From contig CM060734.1 in NCBI GenBank assembly GCA_030704615.1, positions 1,986,001 through 2,046,000 of the forward strand: a DNA stretch of 60,000 bases, read 5' to 3'. Under the pieces are notes generated by a model. That model made no database searches and was not told the origin of the DNA. It was given only the letters and a program-made list of their open reading frames with translations. Positions 1 through 12,012 of the stretch are shown one piece after another (position 1 is the first letter of the stretch; each line of letters opens with the position of its first letter). This DNA comes from Takakia lepidozioides. Its lineage: Eukaryota > Streptophyta > Takakiopsida > Takakiales > Takakiaceae. A program made the translations under genes and the position numbers.

Positions 1-1887
1 TCGCTTGCACCACCTGCTGTTGCTGCACAACTATGGCTCCCACCTCTGTTGCTAGTTGTGTGACCTCTGCAGGTGTTGTTTGCTGGATTTCTGTCTTGGC
101 AGGGGTAATTTCCATAGGTGTCGTTTCATTGGCATGCGGCTTGTCCCCTCCTTCTGGCTGTTGATTCTCTCTTTCTCTCTGCAGTGTAGAATCAGCCGTT
201 GAGTTGAAGAGGTTTTCCGCCATTGCACTCGTGGTTGCTTTGTCGATTCGGGCCCTCTTTGCAAGTCCGCCCTCTTCCTCCATTGGTCGTCTTTCCTCAT
301 TTTGCCCTGTTGCCGTCTCGCTTCCTTCTTCCTCCATCGCGTCTGCCCGCTGCATGACTCCTAATGCTTTTCTGGTGTTAAGTGCACCGTGTGTCAAATC
401 ATTTGGAGTAACAGAGGAGTCACCATAATCACTGTTGGTTCCTTCTTCTTCTTTGTCAACCTGGTTAATTCTTGGGTCAACTTCTTCAACAAGAAGCCTG
501 CCCAATTCACAATTTCCCGTTGAGGCAAATTAACACCTGGTCGATTAGCTCCTTGGTGCAATAGCTGTGGTTTTGCTTGAGGCAAAGCAACATGCTAAGC
601 ACCGGGGCTATCTTCTTAAAGCCGGGGGGTTTGTTGTGACTGCATGTGATCGGCTTGGTTGAGATTCTCAAATAGATCCGCGATTACAAACCTTGGTGGT
701 TCGCTGCTGTGCGCTGGGTCGTCTTGACTGGGAAGATGAAACACTTCCGCCAAGTACTTCTCCGTCAGTAGAATATATGTGTCATGGACGTTTGTGCTTC
801 AAGCGCTGGTATTATAGTTCTCCAAGAACTCCCTGCACAGATCGTCGTGCTTAAGGTTCCAGTCCAAAGTGTTGATGAAGTGTCGCAGGCCAAGACTGTC
901 CAACGTCTCCTGTGTGTCTGCTCTTGCTCGATCTTCCTCAACACCGGGCTGATTGCGTATAAGAACCTGGTGTCTTCCGCTTGGTGCCTGCCATTTCCCT
1001 TAGTTTTGCTGTTGCTGTAAGGAATTGGAGCACCAATTCTTGTATCAAGAGCAGTATGAAGCACACTGGAAGTTGTGTAGACAGCAATTTCCAGTTTGCG
1101 GAAGAGGAAGTGTGGGGCTCGTTTATGGGTTTAAGTAGGGGTTCTGCCTTTTGGGCTTCCACTCTTGCTTCTCTCGAAGTTCTCATGGAGGTAATTATGT
1201 CGTGATGTCCTCCTAGGTTTAAAGCGCAGTTAGCTTTAATTGTTGGGCCCGTACTTACCAAGAAGCATTTGGCTTCTGGTAACGGTTTTGGGTGGATCTC
1301 ATCCTTTTTCTGGATGTGTTTGATTATCTTTCGTTGGTGTTTTCTTCGTGGTTCATCCTAGATTGGGATGATGGTCGTTGATGATTGTCGTAGTTTGGTT
1401 GGTTTACGTTCATCCATCTTGGATGCGTTTATCCATCTTGGTACGTTGTCTGTTTTTAGATGAGTGGCAAATCGGTTTAATGGCTTTGCCCTTATCTTCC
1501 GCCGTCTTTTGGCAATCCGTTGGATTGCGCCGTCGTTCTTGCTCCGTGTTATGATCGATGGTTCGTGGTGTATTATTACCACGGTCGGTGGGGTCATCTG
1601 GAGCGTACATCTCAGAGTTTAATACAAGCAGTGACTCGTTGGCTGCTTTGTATTTGTTCACGGTTCTGTAGGGCATGTGTGCTGGCCACGGCTCTCCATA
1701 TGGTATACGTGGTGGTAGTGCCGACATCCAAACTCGTGGTGGTCAAAACGTGGTGGTGCCCTGAACTTAGACTCATCTGCAATTTGGTCTTCCTCGTTGG
1801 CATGTAAGTCATGGATGAGGCCTCTGTCATGTATCCCTTTGTAGCCCTTTAATTTGTTGATATTTATTCGTCCCACGAATTCTTGTT
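1..1887. other. Region 3' of the G1 integrase, no recognised gene
   Basis: In element orientation this lies downstream of integrase. Only short out-of-phase ORFs are present and none shows a domain I recognise. A cluster of GGATG/CATCC motifs at about 1290-1440 resembles the arrays near 25.6-26.3 kb. A second LTR is not evident. It may be a long 3' untranslated region or unrelated sequence. Confidence 0.4.
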
Positions 1888-3140
1888 CTAGGGTCTGCAA
1901 ATCGACAGTTCCATTGTCATGTACATTTTTGTTTTGAAAATGTCCCATCCATGGCATTTCAATTTCCCTCCCAGTTTGATCTTTTTGATTTTTGGTTGCC
2001 ACAAAACAATTTCTCCGTCCTGGAAAGATTTTTCTTTCCCTTCTGATATTCTTTTCCTTTGTTGTTCATGAATTTGTGCCATGTTATCTGCAACGTCTGC
2101 CCGAACCTCTTCCAGATGAAATAACTCATGCTCCCTGACTCGTAAAGATTCTTCTAAACCCCATCGTTCATGAGTTCCGGTTGGTAATGTAGGTATCATG
2201 CATTCAATGGGTAAGAGTGCCTCTGTTCCATACACCAGTTGAAATGGTGTATGTTTCGTGGTCACCTTGTATGATGTCCTGAATGCCCATAGTGTTGTGT
2301 TCATTTTGGTGTCCCAATCTGTGCGATTGGCATTCACTATCTTAGTCAGGATAGTGCACAAAATCTTGTTGGTAGATTCGGCTTGGCCATTTCCCTGGGG
2401 ATAATAAGCAGTGCTTTTATGATGTACAATCATGAATTCTTCCATCAAGCATTTTATGGCATCATTCATAAAATGTGATCCCTGATTACTGACGAATTCC
2501 AGTGGGCAACCAAATCGTGTGATGATGTTCTCATATAAGAATTTGGTTGTTGACCTGGCAGTGTTGTCTCTTAGTGCCTTGGCCTCTACCCACTTGGTAG
2601 TGTAATCGGTGGCTATGAGAATGTATTGGTTCTGTGTGTACCTCGCTGGAGGTTTAATAGGTCCCACGAAGTCTAGTCCCCAACGTTGAAATGGTTTTGT
2701 TGGTAGTATTGGGTGCATAGCTCCTTTTCCAGTTCTTTCTACTGGTCCCATTTTCTGGCAGACATCACACTGTTGGCAGTGTTCGTAAGTGTCTCCGAAA
2801 ATTGTAGGCCACCAGTATCCTGCCAATAATATCTTCTTTGTTGTTAGATCTGAACTGAAGTGTCCTCCTGATACTCCTTCGTGTAATTCTTGCATCACTG
2901 TTTTGGCCTGTTCTTTGTTGACACATCTTCTCATGATGGAATCAATTCCTCGCTTGTTATCGTGTATGGTTTGCTTTTCATTGAAAGCTTTCTCCTGTCA
3001 TCTTTGGTATATTCCTCAGGAAATTTTCTTGTTATCAAGTAGTATTTGATTGGCCATTGCCAATCAGCTTGATCTTGGTCCTGAAGTCCTTCTGATTCTT
3101 CCTTGGTGACTACATAAGTCCCAATGCTAATGTTGGCCAA
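1888..3140 (-). pseudogene. G1 integrase (HHCC zinc finger, DDE core, C-terminal tail)
   Basis: Integrase joins element cDNA to chromosomal DNA. The HHCC zinc-binding part is visible (HEGVSGGHF, then [11 protein letters not shown]). The core has GLDFVGP with the first Asp, then FVSNQGSHF, then [10 protein letters not shown] with the catalytic Glu. The second catalytic Asp, normally in SDQGSHF, is Asn here (codon 2485-2487), which should abolish catalysis. The C-terminal part ([17 protein letters not shown], later ININKLKGYKGIHDR) is split between two frames. It closely resembles the plus-strand fragment at 52.7-53.4 kb, which retains SDQGSHF. The protein is a recognised family member; its inactivity is inferred. 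Confidence 0.85.
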
Positions 3141-3303
3141 TTCTTGATCATTTGGCTCGTCGTTTTCCTTGTTATCTTCTGAACTTCTGGATCTGACTCT
3201 TCCTCAATAATTGGTCCTTCATCAAGGGGTTCGTCTTATCTGATGAATCTTCTTCTTCATCAGTGTCATCCATCAACTTCAGCGAGTCTGAAAGGTCATA
3301 GTC

Positions 3304-3841
3304 TCATTGGAATACTCCCAGAGCATCTAGAGGGTCTGTTTCTTCTTCTTGTGCTTCTGGTTGAACAACAAACAGAAATGCATCGGGAAGTTGATCCTCT
3401 ACTCCTGTGGCTGGTTCTCCAGTAGTAAGTCTTGACAGATGATCTGCTGTAACGTGTAATCTTCCAGGGTTATGAACAACTTCAAAATCATACTCATGAA
3501 GAATCAATAACCATCGAACAACCCTGCTACTAGCTAGTGGCCGATTTGCCAAATGAACCAAAGCCTGATGATCGACAATAAATATCGATTGCCAAGTAAA
3601 TAGTGCCGAAACTTTTGAACAGCATAAATCATTGCCAATGCCTCTCTTTCCGTGGTGCTATAGTTCTTCTCAGCTGCTGTCAGTATTCTGCTTGTATTAT
3701 AGATTGGTGAATCTATTGTGCCTATCACATTCTGAGCCAGAACTGCCCCTAGGGCGATGCCTGATGCATCACTATGTACATGAAATGGTAAATCCCATCT
3801 TGGGTTGATCAGTATTGGTGCTGATGTGAGTGCCCTTTTTA
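3304..3841 (-). pseudogene. G1 RNase H domain
   Basis: RNase H removes the RNA strand during cDNA synthesis. Downstream of the stop at 3858 the same frame continues with ESFDSLKRALTSAPIL, then HSDASGIALGAVLAQN carrying an acidic residue of the active site, then TEREALAMIYAVQKFRHYLL. A frameshift near 3560-3590 moves the rest (VHLANRPLASSRVVRW, NPGRLHVTADHLSR) to another frame. Upstream it is separated from the reverse transcriptase by the single TAG. It would have been the C-terminal half of one pol polyprotein. Confidence 0.8.
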
Positions 3842-3857
3842 GTGAATCGAATGATTC

Positions 3858-5640
3858 CTAACAAGCTGGAGACCATTGGTATTCATCATCCTTCTTCAGT
3901 AGTCTATAGACTGGTGCTGCTCTGTGAACATACTTGGCCATGTATCTTCTGTAATAGCTTGTCTGTCCCAGAAATCTTTTGAGTTTCTTTGGATTTTCTG
4001 GTGGTGGTATTTTCTGGATATTGTCCACCTTCTTTGGGTTAACCAAAATTCTCTGTTGGCACACAATGTGTCGCAACAGTAATCCTGAATTCACACAAAA
4101 TGTACATTTCTCGGGATTGAGACTTACTCCATTGTCTCTACAGGCTTGTAGGCAAAGTTTTAACTCTGCCAAGTGTTTGGATTTCTGTCCGAAGATGCTG
4201 AAATCGTCTAAGAATACCTGCATAAAGTCATTGAGATAGCTCCTGAATATCTCAGATACTACTCTCTGAAACGTGGCAGATGCGTTGCAAAGTCCAAATG
4301 GCATGACTTTGTAAGCGTAGGCTCCCCATTCAATGATGAATGCGGTCTTCTCTTGGTCTTCTTCTGGCATCTGTACTTGATTGTACCCACTGAATCCATC
4401 CATGAATGAGTACATCTCATGCCCCGCCACTGTGTCCAACATTATCTCCGTGAAAGGTAGTGGAAATGGATCTTTCTTGGTTCTTGCATTTAATTTGCGG
4501 TAGTCCACACATACTCGTAAATTACCATTCTTCTTGGGCACTATCACAATGGACGATAACCATTGTCGTGTCTCTACTGGGTATATGAATCCTGCATCCA
4601 GTAATTTCTTGATTTCTTCCCAAACCTTAGCTGCATAGTTGGGGTTCATTCTATAACGGTTATGACGAATTGGCTTAGTATCAACTTCCAACTCAATCCG
4701 GTGCTGACAGATGTTGGAAGGTATGTCCTTCAAATCTTTGTAGTTCCAAGCGAATACATCCTTGTATTCAGTGAATAATGCAGTGGCTTCTTGTAGAAAT
4801 GATTCTTCAAGACCTACACTTACTCGTATTATCTGTGGTTCTTCCACTGTTCCAAGATTCACTTGAGTCAATTGTGTTTCTTCCGTCACTGTCCATCCTG
4901 CAATCTCCTGTCCAATGGTCGCAATCGGTACTTCACTGATGTTAATGTCTTCTTCTCTTTCTTGATAAAAGCGAGCAGGGTGTTGAGGTGTGTCCATAGC
5001 TTCTTCCTCAAGATCTTCCGTTATTGAAGTACTTGTTTCTCCTTGGGTGTTCACCATGTGACATCCTACCATTGTGGTATTTTTGACCACTAATTGACCA
5101 ATGGGTTCTAACTGTGGATGCGCTGCATACACTGTGGCTTCTTCTTCATCCGACAGTCCACTGAACCAGTCATACTCTTCCACTAGGCAAGGTCGTTTCT
5201 CTCGTGGAATCGTACCTCGTTGCTTCGTGGTGATAGTGACTTGTTCTGATCCCTTCTTGATCGTGAGAGTCTGACTTCCCCAATCGTGGTGCGATTGGGC
5301 TTGTGTTAACCATGGTCGGCCAAGTAGTAGCGAATATCCTTCTGCCACATCTTCCATTCTAAGAATGGTTACTGATACTTCGTATACCAGTCCTGCTACT
5401 TTCATTGCACGACGTCTGATGATGCCCAATGGCTGTACTTTCCTTTGATCGGCCATTCAAACTGTGAATGGAGCAGGTTCCATTGCCCCAATCCTAGTGA
5501 CTTCTTCATCCTTTCCGTCATGATATTCACTCCCGATCCTCCATCGATGAGTACATCCGTTACCAGCTTCCGTCCAATACGTACTTGTATTACCGGTATT
5601 GCTTCATCGTAGTCTGGAGCTCGTTGTATAATCGTGGGTT
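3858..5640 (-). pseudogene. G1 aspartic protease and reverse transcriptase
   Basis: The polyprotein part matures gag-pol and copies the RNA. The protease active-site region VLIDGGSGVNIM lies near 5550-5590 and is separated from the rest by a frameshift and a TGA (5457-5459). The 532-aa frame that follows begins with the protease C-terminal part (YSLLLGRPWL) and then RT: LRVCVDYRKLN, FSGYNQVQMPEEDQEKTAF, FGLCNASATFQ and the catalytic FLDDFSIFG. The frame ends at TAG 3858-3860, where relatives usually have a sense codon before ESFDSLK. The RT core itself appears uninterrupted. Confidence 0.88.
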
Positions 5641-5666
5641 TAATCGTGTAAACCTCTGGTGTTGGT

Positions 5667-7720
5667 TTAGTTTAGTGCAGGGGTCAAAGCCTCAATTGCT
5701 CGAAATAAAGTTTTCTTGCATTGTGGAGCAATTTTTAATAATTGTCCAATGGTAATTTGGGTCTTGGTCTGGCATATTACTTCAGCCAATGTTGTCTCCG
5801 TGGTTTCATTCGTGGTCTTCGTCGTTGATCTAATCTGATTATTTGGAGTTGGATCTCCCGAAGGTATATGAGTTCCTTCTTGTAATTGAGCTATGGCCTT
5901 CTTACTTCCTGGTGTAAGCTCTTTTTTTCCTGCCATGCTGCACTTTCTGGATATTGTTTCCGGTCTTCTTTGGTTTCAGCTTCCGTATCTAGAGGTTTCT
6001 GCTTCTTGGCCTGAGTTCGGGTTATCGCAAGGGTATCCACTACAGAGGTTACCACGCTCATGGCTACACTCGGTCCGGCTTCCATGTTCCCCAATTCTAC
6101 CTCATGCTTGAGTCGCAACTGGCATTCGTGTTTCCAGTGTCCCTCTTGAGTCTTTCTTGCAATAGTGGCATCTTGTGGTTTCCTTGTTTCTGGGTTGATG
6201 TTCCCTATCCCATGGTGGATAGTCATCTCGTGGCCTCTGGTAACGGTTACCCGTATTGTATCGTCTTGGTCCATCCGATCCTCCCTGTCGGACTTGGACT
6301 TGGTGTACCCCCACCTCTCGTGTGTACCCACTCTTCTTGGCCCGTTGATTGTAAATACAATGGCTGGTATTATGATTGTTCATATGACAAATATCACAGT
6401 ATTTGTCTTTCATATGCCATTCTGTTGCTAGGTGTCCAGTGGTCCCGCATTTATGACACCATGTTGCCTTTCTTGACCCTTCAGTTTTAAAATTCTTGAG
6501 AGCCTCTGATATCTTCTGTGGTCCAGGGTGGTTTTATCAATCACCTCTTTTTTCTTTGGTTTGGGTTTTTCCTCATCATCAGAGTCTTCCTCTTCCAGGG
6601 TGTCCTTGGAATCCTTGTTTCTGCTCTGGTGGAACCCGAGTTCCAATTTCTTAGCAGTCGCTACTGCTTCAGCCAAAGTGTTGTTGGGTAAAACTGTAAC
6701 CAGAGTTACGTACTCAGGACGAAGTCCATTGACGAACCATGACTTCTGTAAGTCATCCCCTGGTGCTTGGTTTAACTTCCTGACCAGAGTTTTCATCCTC
6801 TCCAGGTATTCAACTACCAATTCTTTCTTTTTCTGTCTTAGATTTTGTAATCCTGTAAAGATTTCAGATGTGGATTTGTTGGAACGATATTGTTCTTGAA
6901 AGGCTGCTTTCATGTTGTCCTAGGTTGCAAAATGATTGGCTGGGAACGTTGCCAACCATTCCATGCCCTTCCTGGTTAGTGAACAAGGAAATAATTGGAT
7001 CATTTTCTGATCCGTGGCCTCATTGTAAATAATGCACATGTTCTCGAATTGATTAAGATGTCTTGATCAGATTTCCCATCATACAGAGGAAATGGTGGTC
7101 GGGTTTTGCTTGCTGCTAGAGCCATTGGTGCTGCTGGTGCAACGGGTGCCACTAGTTGTCCAAACTGAAATGGTCCAGCTGCTGTTGATGGTGTTGGTGT
7201 TGGGACTGTAACTACTAAGGGTGTTGCTGGTGTTTGTCTTCCAAACGGAGATTCAAAACTCAGAGGTCCTTGTCCCAAAGATAGCCGCCTACCAGCTGTT
7301 GTCCCTACTAAGCTTAATGAATCTTTAAAAGCTTTGAGTGCGGTTCTGGTTATCCTTTCTGGAGAAGCAGTTTCACTTCTCTCACCTTCTTCACTCAGAA
7401 TTCTGGGTTAACGGGGAGAGATTGGCTCCCAGCCTTGGATTGTCTTCACTGAAAGTTCTCCATGTGATTTCCACATTCTCAAACTTTTCTTCCAATATTT
7501 CAGCAAAACCTTGATTTGGACTTGTTACTATAGAAGGTCCTTCAGATCTTTCTTGTGGTAACCATTCGCCAGGTGTATTGCTTGCAACTCCTTCTGGTAT
7601 AGTGTTCTCACTTTCCGGAGATCTGATTTCCTGATCTTCTGGTTTATCACTGTCAGTTTGTCTTGATGCCTCTCCTTGAATAATATTCAAGTTCTGTAAT
7701 TCTGGGAACTCTTTTCTCAA
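5667..7720 (-). pseudogene. G1 gag polyprotein with zinc knuckles
   Basis: Gag forms the particle that packages element RNA. A Pro/Ala/Thr-rich N-terminal part lies at 7278-7000, then the retrotransposon gag core at 6913-6428 (FTGLQNLRQKKKELVVEYLERM, LRPEYV), then an acidic and lysine-rich linker. CCHC-type knuckles follow at 6413-6102, including YCDICHMNNHNTSHC (CX2CX4HX4C). At least three frame changes separate these pieces. The order matches plant gypsy gag; no single complete frame remains. Confidence 0.75.
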
Positions 7721-7970
7721 CCGAGCTTCCCTTTTCTTTCAGTTCTGTCTTGCTTAGTTTTTTCCTTATTTTTCTCATTCATTTCCACATCATATATAGA
7801 ATTCCTTTTCAATATCCTTTCATAAGCCTTGGTATGTCAGTAAAGAAAATTATAGTGGTCTCTACCCTTTCTCCAAGATCACACCATCCTGCCAGAATCT
7901 GTAGCACGACTTAATTTTCCTTTACTGACCTTGAGTTCACTTGAACTTAACATACTGTTAGTCCCCAGTA

Positions 7971-8680
7971 TGGTCGCCAAATGTTAACCGCTGGTTTGTG
8001 ACTTAGACAAAACAGACTCTCATCACTACTGCCCATTTCCCAAGACATGCAACAGAGATTGTCCGACGGTATGCCTTCGGAAACGATTACAGAGTAATCG
8101 TTCTAAGGATAGCTAAAACGTGGCAGTTTTCTGAATCAACATCTCTGCAGGTTGCTTAATCCTACTGACCTGCAGTCCCATTAACCTAAAAGATCTTAGT
8201 CGGAAAGGCTGAAGCCGCTTTGTTCATACAACAAGACAGTATACAAGACAACCAAGAGCTATTCTGAGATGATGCACATTCTCACTATCTTACGTTCTCT
8301 CATAATGTACATTCTCTCCATGTCACAATCACTCTATACAAAGATGCTTGGAATAGCATGGCTTTAATTCAGAGTCATCACATCATAGCACAAGTACACA
8401 TCGAATCACTTTAATTCCACTAGATACACACTGATCCTTCATAAGTTGCGTGCAGTTCTTTTATACTATGCTCGAAAGAACCGTTTACAGTCTGCGGTCG
8501 TTACTGACCGTTGTCTAACTGCCTACGCAACCTAAAAGGTTTGCCAAAAAAGTGGCCCGTGGTTGTGGCTCGTGGCTCGTAGTCGTGTGCCTTAGTGGTA
8601 CACGGCCCACGGTCCCTCACTACTCCTTCTTAAACGACAGAGAACAGTCCAGCCTTTTGTAGGCGATCGGCCCACAAACA
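7971..8680 (-). repeat. Long terminal repeat of G1 with post-LTR primer site region
   Basis: Read on the minus strand the LTR ends GGTTAACA at 7982, followed by TTTGGCGACC and CTGGGGAC, a block often seen just after the 5' LTR of plant gypsy elements. A TATA box (TATAAAAG, minus strand) lies near 8457-8470. The distal end is uncertain; 8680 is the best TG...CA guess. No second copy is visible, so the assignment rests on position and the adjoining motif. Confidence 0.55.
8455..8472 (-). promoter_or_regulatory. TATA box in G1 LTR
   Basis: Minus-strand TATAAAAG preceded by GCATAG and followed by GAACTGCACGC. The position inside the LTR fits the U3/R boundary of an RNA polymerase II promoter driving element transcription. 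Confidence 0.45.
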
Positions 8681-9120
8681 GGCCAGATACCGTGGATGGT
8701 ATTTAAGACCGGAGTGGGCGTCGACCTCAGAGACATCTGAATTTGGTTCCAGGTTGCTTGGAGGTTGAAAGGTCTGTGATACTGGCTAAGTATCAGTGCC
8801 ACGAGGGCAGGACAACGCACGAAGGTACATGGCGGGTAGTGATTTACTTCACACTACCTGGCCACGAGGCAGATAAAGCTAAGTGCTCGGCACTTAGCAG
8901 CAGCGAAGCACGAGACACACTACCACGAGGAACAGTAGTGAGTAGTGTAGCAACCAAGGGCCGTGAACCATGACGTCAATGGCCACGGTAGCATAGACTT
9001 TTACTATTGGGTCGCATTCGAAGGTGGTCTCGAAGGAGGTCTCGGAGGGGGGTGTGTCTGAGATGGACCGACATGTGAGGAACCACGGGTCTGCTGCGCA
9101 ACACGTCGGTTAAGGTGGAA
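8681..9120. other. Junction region between G1 and the hAT element
   Basis: No coding sequence recognised. It holds repeated CACGAG/CTCGTGG words and a perfect 21-bp palindrome at 8878-8898 (arms GCTAAGTGC and GCACTTAGC, 3-nt centre TCG). It may contain one end of the hAT element; no terminal inverted repeat pair was established. Confidence 0.35.
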
Positions 9121-9489
9121 TTATAATGACAGGTTGTCATCATCCGAGACTTCAACTTCCGCCTGGTCGAATGCAACAGAATGATGCACGCGTATGGAAA
9201 ACAGAACAACCCTGTTGCTCCTTAATGCCCGCTGTGTTGATGGGGAGGTGGATCGATTTTCGGAATATTGTGGTGGAGCTGGTCGTATTGGTGAGGCATG
9301 TTCCCGTCCTGTCGACTGTACAATGGGTTTGACACCATCGTTTGTATGAACAGGGTTACGTACGTCGCTCGGTCTTGGTAGTTCATCACCCCTTAGCTCC
9401 ATTGGGGCACTGCCGGTGGTTTCAGCGTGTAGTGGGGGGCGAGAGTTGACCCCAACTTCATTCTGAAGACCATGTTCTGGGGAGGTCAC
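9121..9489 (-). pseudogene. Possible C-terminal tail of hAT transposase
   Basis: A 122-aa open frame rich in Ser, Arg, Pro and Glu (ends VEVSDDDNLSL) directly follows the hAT dimerisation part on the same strand. It has no domain I recognise. Low-complexity tails are common after the dimerisation region in this transposase class, so it is plausibly the tail or a final exon, but it could be noncoding. Confidence 0.3.
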
Positions 9490-9960
9490 AATTGCAGCAT
9501 GACCCTCATCTGTGATACATATTTTGTCAAGAATGCCATCAAAAGTCGTCTGGATATAGGTATCATCCTCTGTGAACGTAAACGAGTTATACGCATTGTC
9601 GGGAGCATCATCAGACCCATCTCCACTATCGGAGGCAGATGAGTCCCTCTGAGACTCAGTTCGTCACTCATCAAATCTGCCTCAGAAGCAGAGTCTTCGG
9701 AATGCAAGTTCCTCTCATACCATGTTGCAACATCATCCGCTGCCCTCTCACGTAGCAATCGGCAATTGGTATACATATATACCAATTTGTCAGCCCTCGT
9801 GGGATTCAACTTGTTATGAATCTTGTTATGAATAAATGAGTAATTGCTCCAATTGTGTTTGCAAGATGAGGCAGAGCACACTTGGGCAAGAATACGCTTC
9901 GCAGTGGGAGCTAATGTTCTTGCTCTAGCTCCAATCAAATCCCACCATTTATGTGGGCAA
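9486..9960 (-). pseudogene. hAT transposase C-terminal dimerisation region
   Basis: The frame reads WWDLIGARARTLAPTAKRIL, then CKHNWSNYSFIHNKIHNKL, then ADKLVYMYTNCRLL. This is the conserved C-terminal dimerisation block of DUF659-type hAT transposases (W, SN-FIH, LVY-YTN-RLL). It lies just below the middle domain on the same strand and in a different frame, so an indel or intron separates them. The downstream part of the same ORF is probably out of frame. Confidence 0.75.
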
Positions 9961-10653
9961 CATGTTGAGCTCTTTCGGATCCGACATGTCCTCCAAAGGG
10001 TTGCGGCGATCTAAGAAGCATTGGTACTCGAATATAGTTCTCTCTGCCATGTTCGAAGGAGCCAGTCGCATGAGCACTCGTACGAGGCCGGCCTTGGCAT
10101 CCGCGTCGTCTCGGAGCATGGTATAGTCGAGCAAGAATGGATTGAGCAGAGCCCCCGCATAATGCAAGTCCGTTCGAACCATCGACTGACGGTCGTAAAA
10201 TGCATCCTCAACACTATCCGCAAGTTCAGGTTCCAAGGAGAAAGGAGGATGCCTCAGGGACTGGACATGCTTCTCAAGATTTTGCATTAGTAACCATGCC
10301 TTGCCCATTACTGGTTGCTTTCTATCAAACTCCCGCAAGACAATTAACACCGGCTCTACCATATAAACAAAGTTTTCACATTTCTTCCAGAATTCATCGT
10401 TGCGAATGGTGTTCCGAACCTTTCGACTTTTGCCCAATGATTTGTTTTTTCTCGAGTCCCGCAATGTCCGTGTGTACACCTTCCATTGAGGATTGATGAT
10501 GGTGTGCTCGAGACTGCTCTTCACCGTCACCAACCGATCCACCATCAAGAAGTTAGTGGCAAAACGGGTTTCGCCTGGATTCCGGAGGCCGTATTTTAGT
10601 TCATGCCTCCTATATATTGCCAAAGGGATGTGGTATGTGCGGATGAACGACAC
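9949..10653 (-). pseudogene. hAT transposase central region
   Basis: A 234-aa open frame with PGETRFATNFLMVDRLV, then FWKKCENFVYMVEPVLIVLR, then PVMGKAWLLMQNL and a methionine- and aspartate-rich stretch. These are characteristic of the segment between DUF659 and the dimerisation domain of plant hAT transposases. These enzymes cut and paste DNA elements, usually leaving 8-bp target duplications. It belongs with the parts at 9486-9960 and 10730-11200 as one decayed gene. Confidence 0.8.
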
Positions 10654-10729
10654 AGCGGTCTTCGCTCGCTTGACAAGTTATTTTACCCACTATTATTTTT
10701 CTCAATCTTCCAAAAGGAGGTCAAGGAGA

Positions 10730-11200
10730 TGAGCAACACATCCTTGATAGTACATATGGGGATATCGTGCCAATAACATGTCTGCAGTGTTTCTCGTGTT
10801 AGCGGCATTGTTTGTGCATATTTGCACGATTCTATCACTTCCGATCTGTTCGATGAAGTCCGTCAATAGCTGACATTGATATTAACGTCCATCTTTCTTC
10901 TCACCGCTAGTGTCCACCGATTCCAAGAATTGTTCCCAAGTTGGACATACAAGCATGACATTGAACAATGGTCTGTTTGTAACAGAACTCCAACCATTGG
11001 TACATATAGTGCTTCCAAATTTTCTGAGAGACTCTTCCGACCTATCGTTGACATTTTGGGTAAGCTTTGTTATGGCGTCTTCTAGCAATCCTCTGCGGAG
11101 ATTGTGATAAGAAGGAGGCACGTACGTGGATTTGGACTCCGAGGTTGCTCTAACGGCAGAAACAAATGCCGGAAGCCTTGCCACATTAAACGGTATGTTG
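10730..11200 (-). pseudogene. hAT transposase DUF659 domain
   Basis: Two frames give the DUF659 signature: NVARLPAFVSAV, VPPSYHNLRRGLLEDAI, STICTNGWSSVTNRPLFNVM and, after a stop, QIGSDRIVQICTNNAANTRN followed by YPHMYYQGCVAHLLDLLLED. Two positions usually Asp in this family (DGW and TDNAAN) are Asn here (codons 10996-10998 and 10810-10812), so activity is unlikely. The gene start is not defined; ORFs up to 11426 have poor domain support. Confidence 0.78.
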
Positions 11201-11417
11201 GCCTTGAAGAAAAATTGCGCTCATTTTTTATCCAACTGCATTTTCGCAGACAAGTTAAAGCCTTCATGCATGGATTACTGCCGTAATCCTCTACTCTGTT
11301 GAAGTGTAGGGGTACAAAGAGGTGTTGAAGCAAATGTTGCTTCGGCACAACCCACTTGTTCAAGGACACCTGAAGCTTAAATGTAAGAATATACAAAATA
11401 AAAGCGACGAATAAAAA

Positions 11418-11487
11418 CGACCGCAATATTGGCGGTCGCTTGTGTTTTATAAAGAGTAAAAATAGCGACCGCAGTATTAGCGGTCGC
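11418..11487. repeat. Two GCGACCGC/GCGGTCGC palindromes (left part of array)
   Basis: Palindromes lie at 11418-11439 and 11465-11487, 47 bp apart, with AT-rich spacer. They match the larger array at 12281-12860. They sit immediately upstream (minus sense) of the hAT coding remnants. Confidence 0.9.
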
Positions 11488-11534
11488 TTAATTTTAAAAT
11501 TATAACAAATATGGTTGTACCGCCTTTTTCAGGT

Positions 11535-11610
11535 GGGCGCTATTGGTTGGTCATTTTTTCATTTCACTTTCATTTCAGTTTCATCCTTCTTGGAGCGCAT
11601 ATAAGGGACC
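11535..11610 (+). promoter_or_regulatory. Putative polymerase II promoter (inverted CCAAT and TATA)
   Basis: ATTGG at about 11542 (CCAAT on the other strand) is followed about 55 bp later by ATATAAG at 11599-11605, in front of the plus-strand BED-finger fragment. Spacing suits a core promoter. No transcript evidence is available from sequence alone. Confidence 0.35.
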
Positions 11611-12012
11611 AGGGTCACCAAGCTCCTCACTTCTTTTGGCGCAAACACTTGAGGTTGCGATAGATATTCTCTTCCATTGAACGAGAATATAGCCCAAGAG
11701 GAGGGTGCGCACATTTTGTTGTTGTGGCTTCCATCAAAGCCACTTCAGCAAATTGTGTGTAAGCTCAACACTACAAGGTGCATCGACCCACTTGAGTTGG
11801 TGTAGAAGTGTTGGGCTATCGTCGCCTCCCCGTGGGCAAGAAGCTCCTACAGACACCGGTAAATTACCCCCTGCCTCAGCTATTGCTAGGAAGAGTCTAC
11901 ATTCACAGGTTCATATATAGGTCACTGTTTTTTGTGCTTCCATCACTAGGGGAGTGGATATTGGGTGATGATGAGGGAGGAATAGAGCCCTTGGTATACG
12001 GTAATCCCGAAC

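Larger units (their letters stand above)
1..8680 (-). mobile_element. Ty3/gypsy LTR retrotransposon G1, degenerate
   Basis: Read on the minus strand the order is LTR (about 8680-7982), gag (7720-5667), aspartic protease and reverse transcriptase (5640-3858), RNase H (3841-3304) and integrase (3140-1888). Integrase after RNase H is the Ty3/gypsy order. The frame is broken by a TGA at 5457-5459, a TAG at 3858-3860 and several frameshifts, so it is not autonomous. The second LTR is not seen and is either deleted or left of the window. The high-coordinate limit of the LTR is approximate. Confidence 0.85.
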
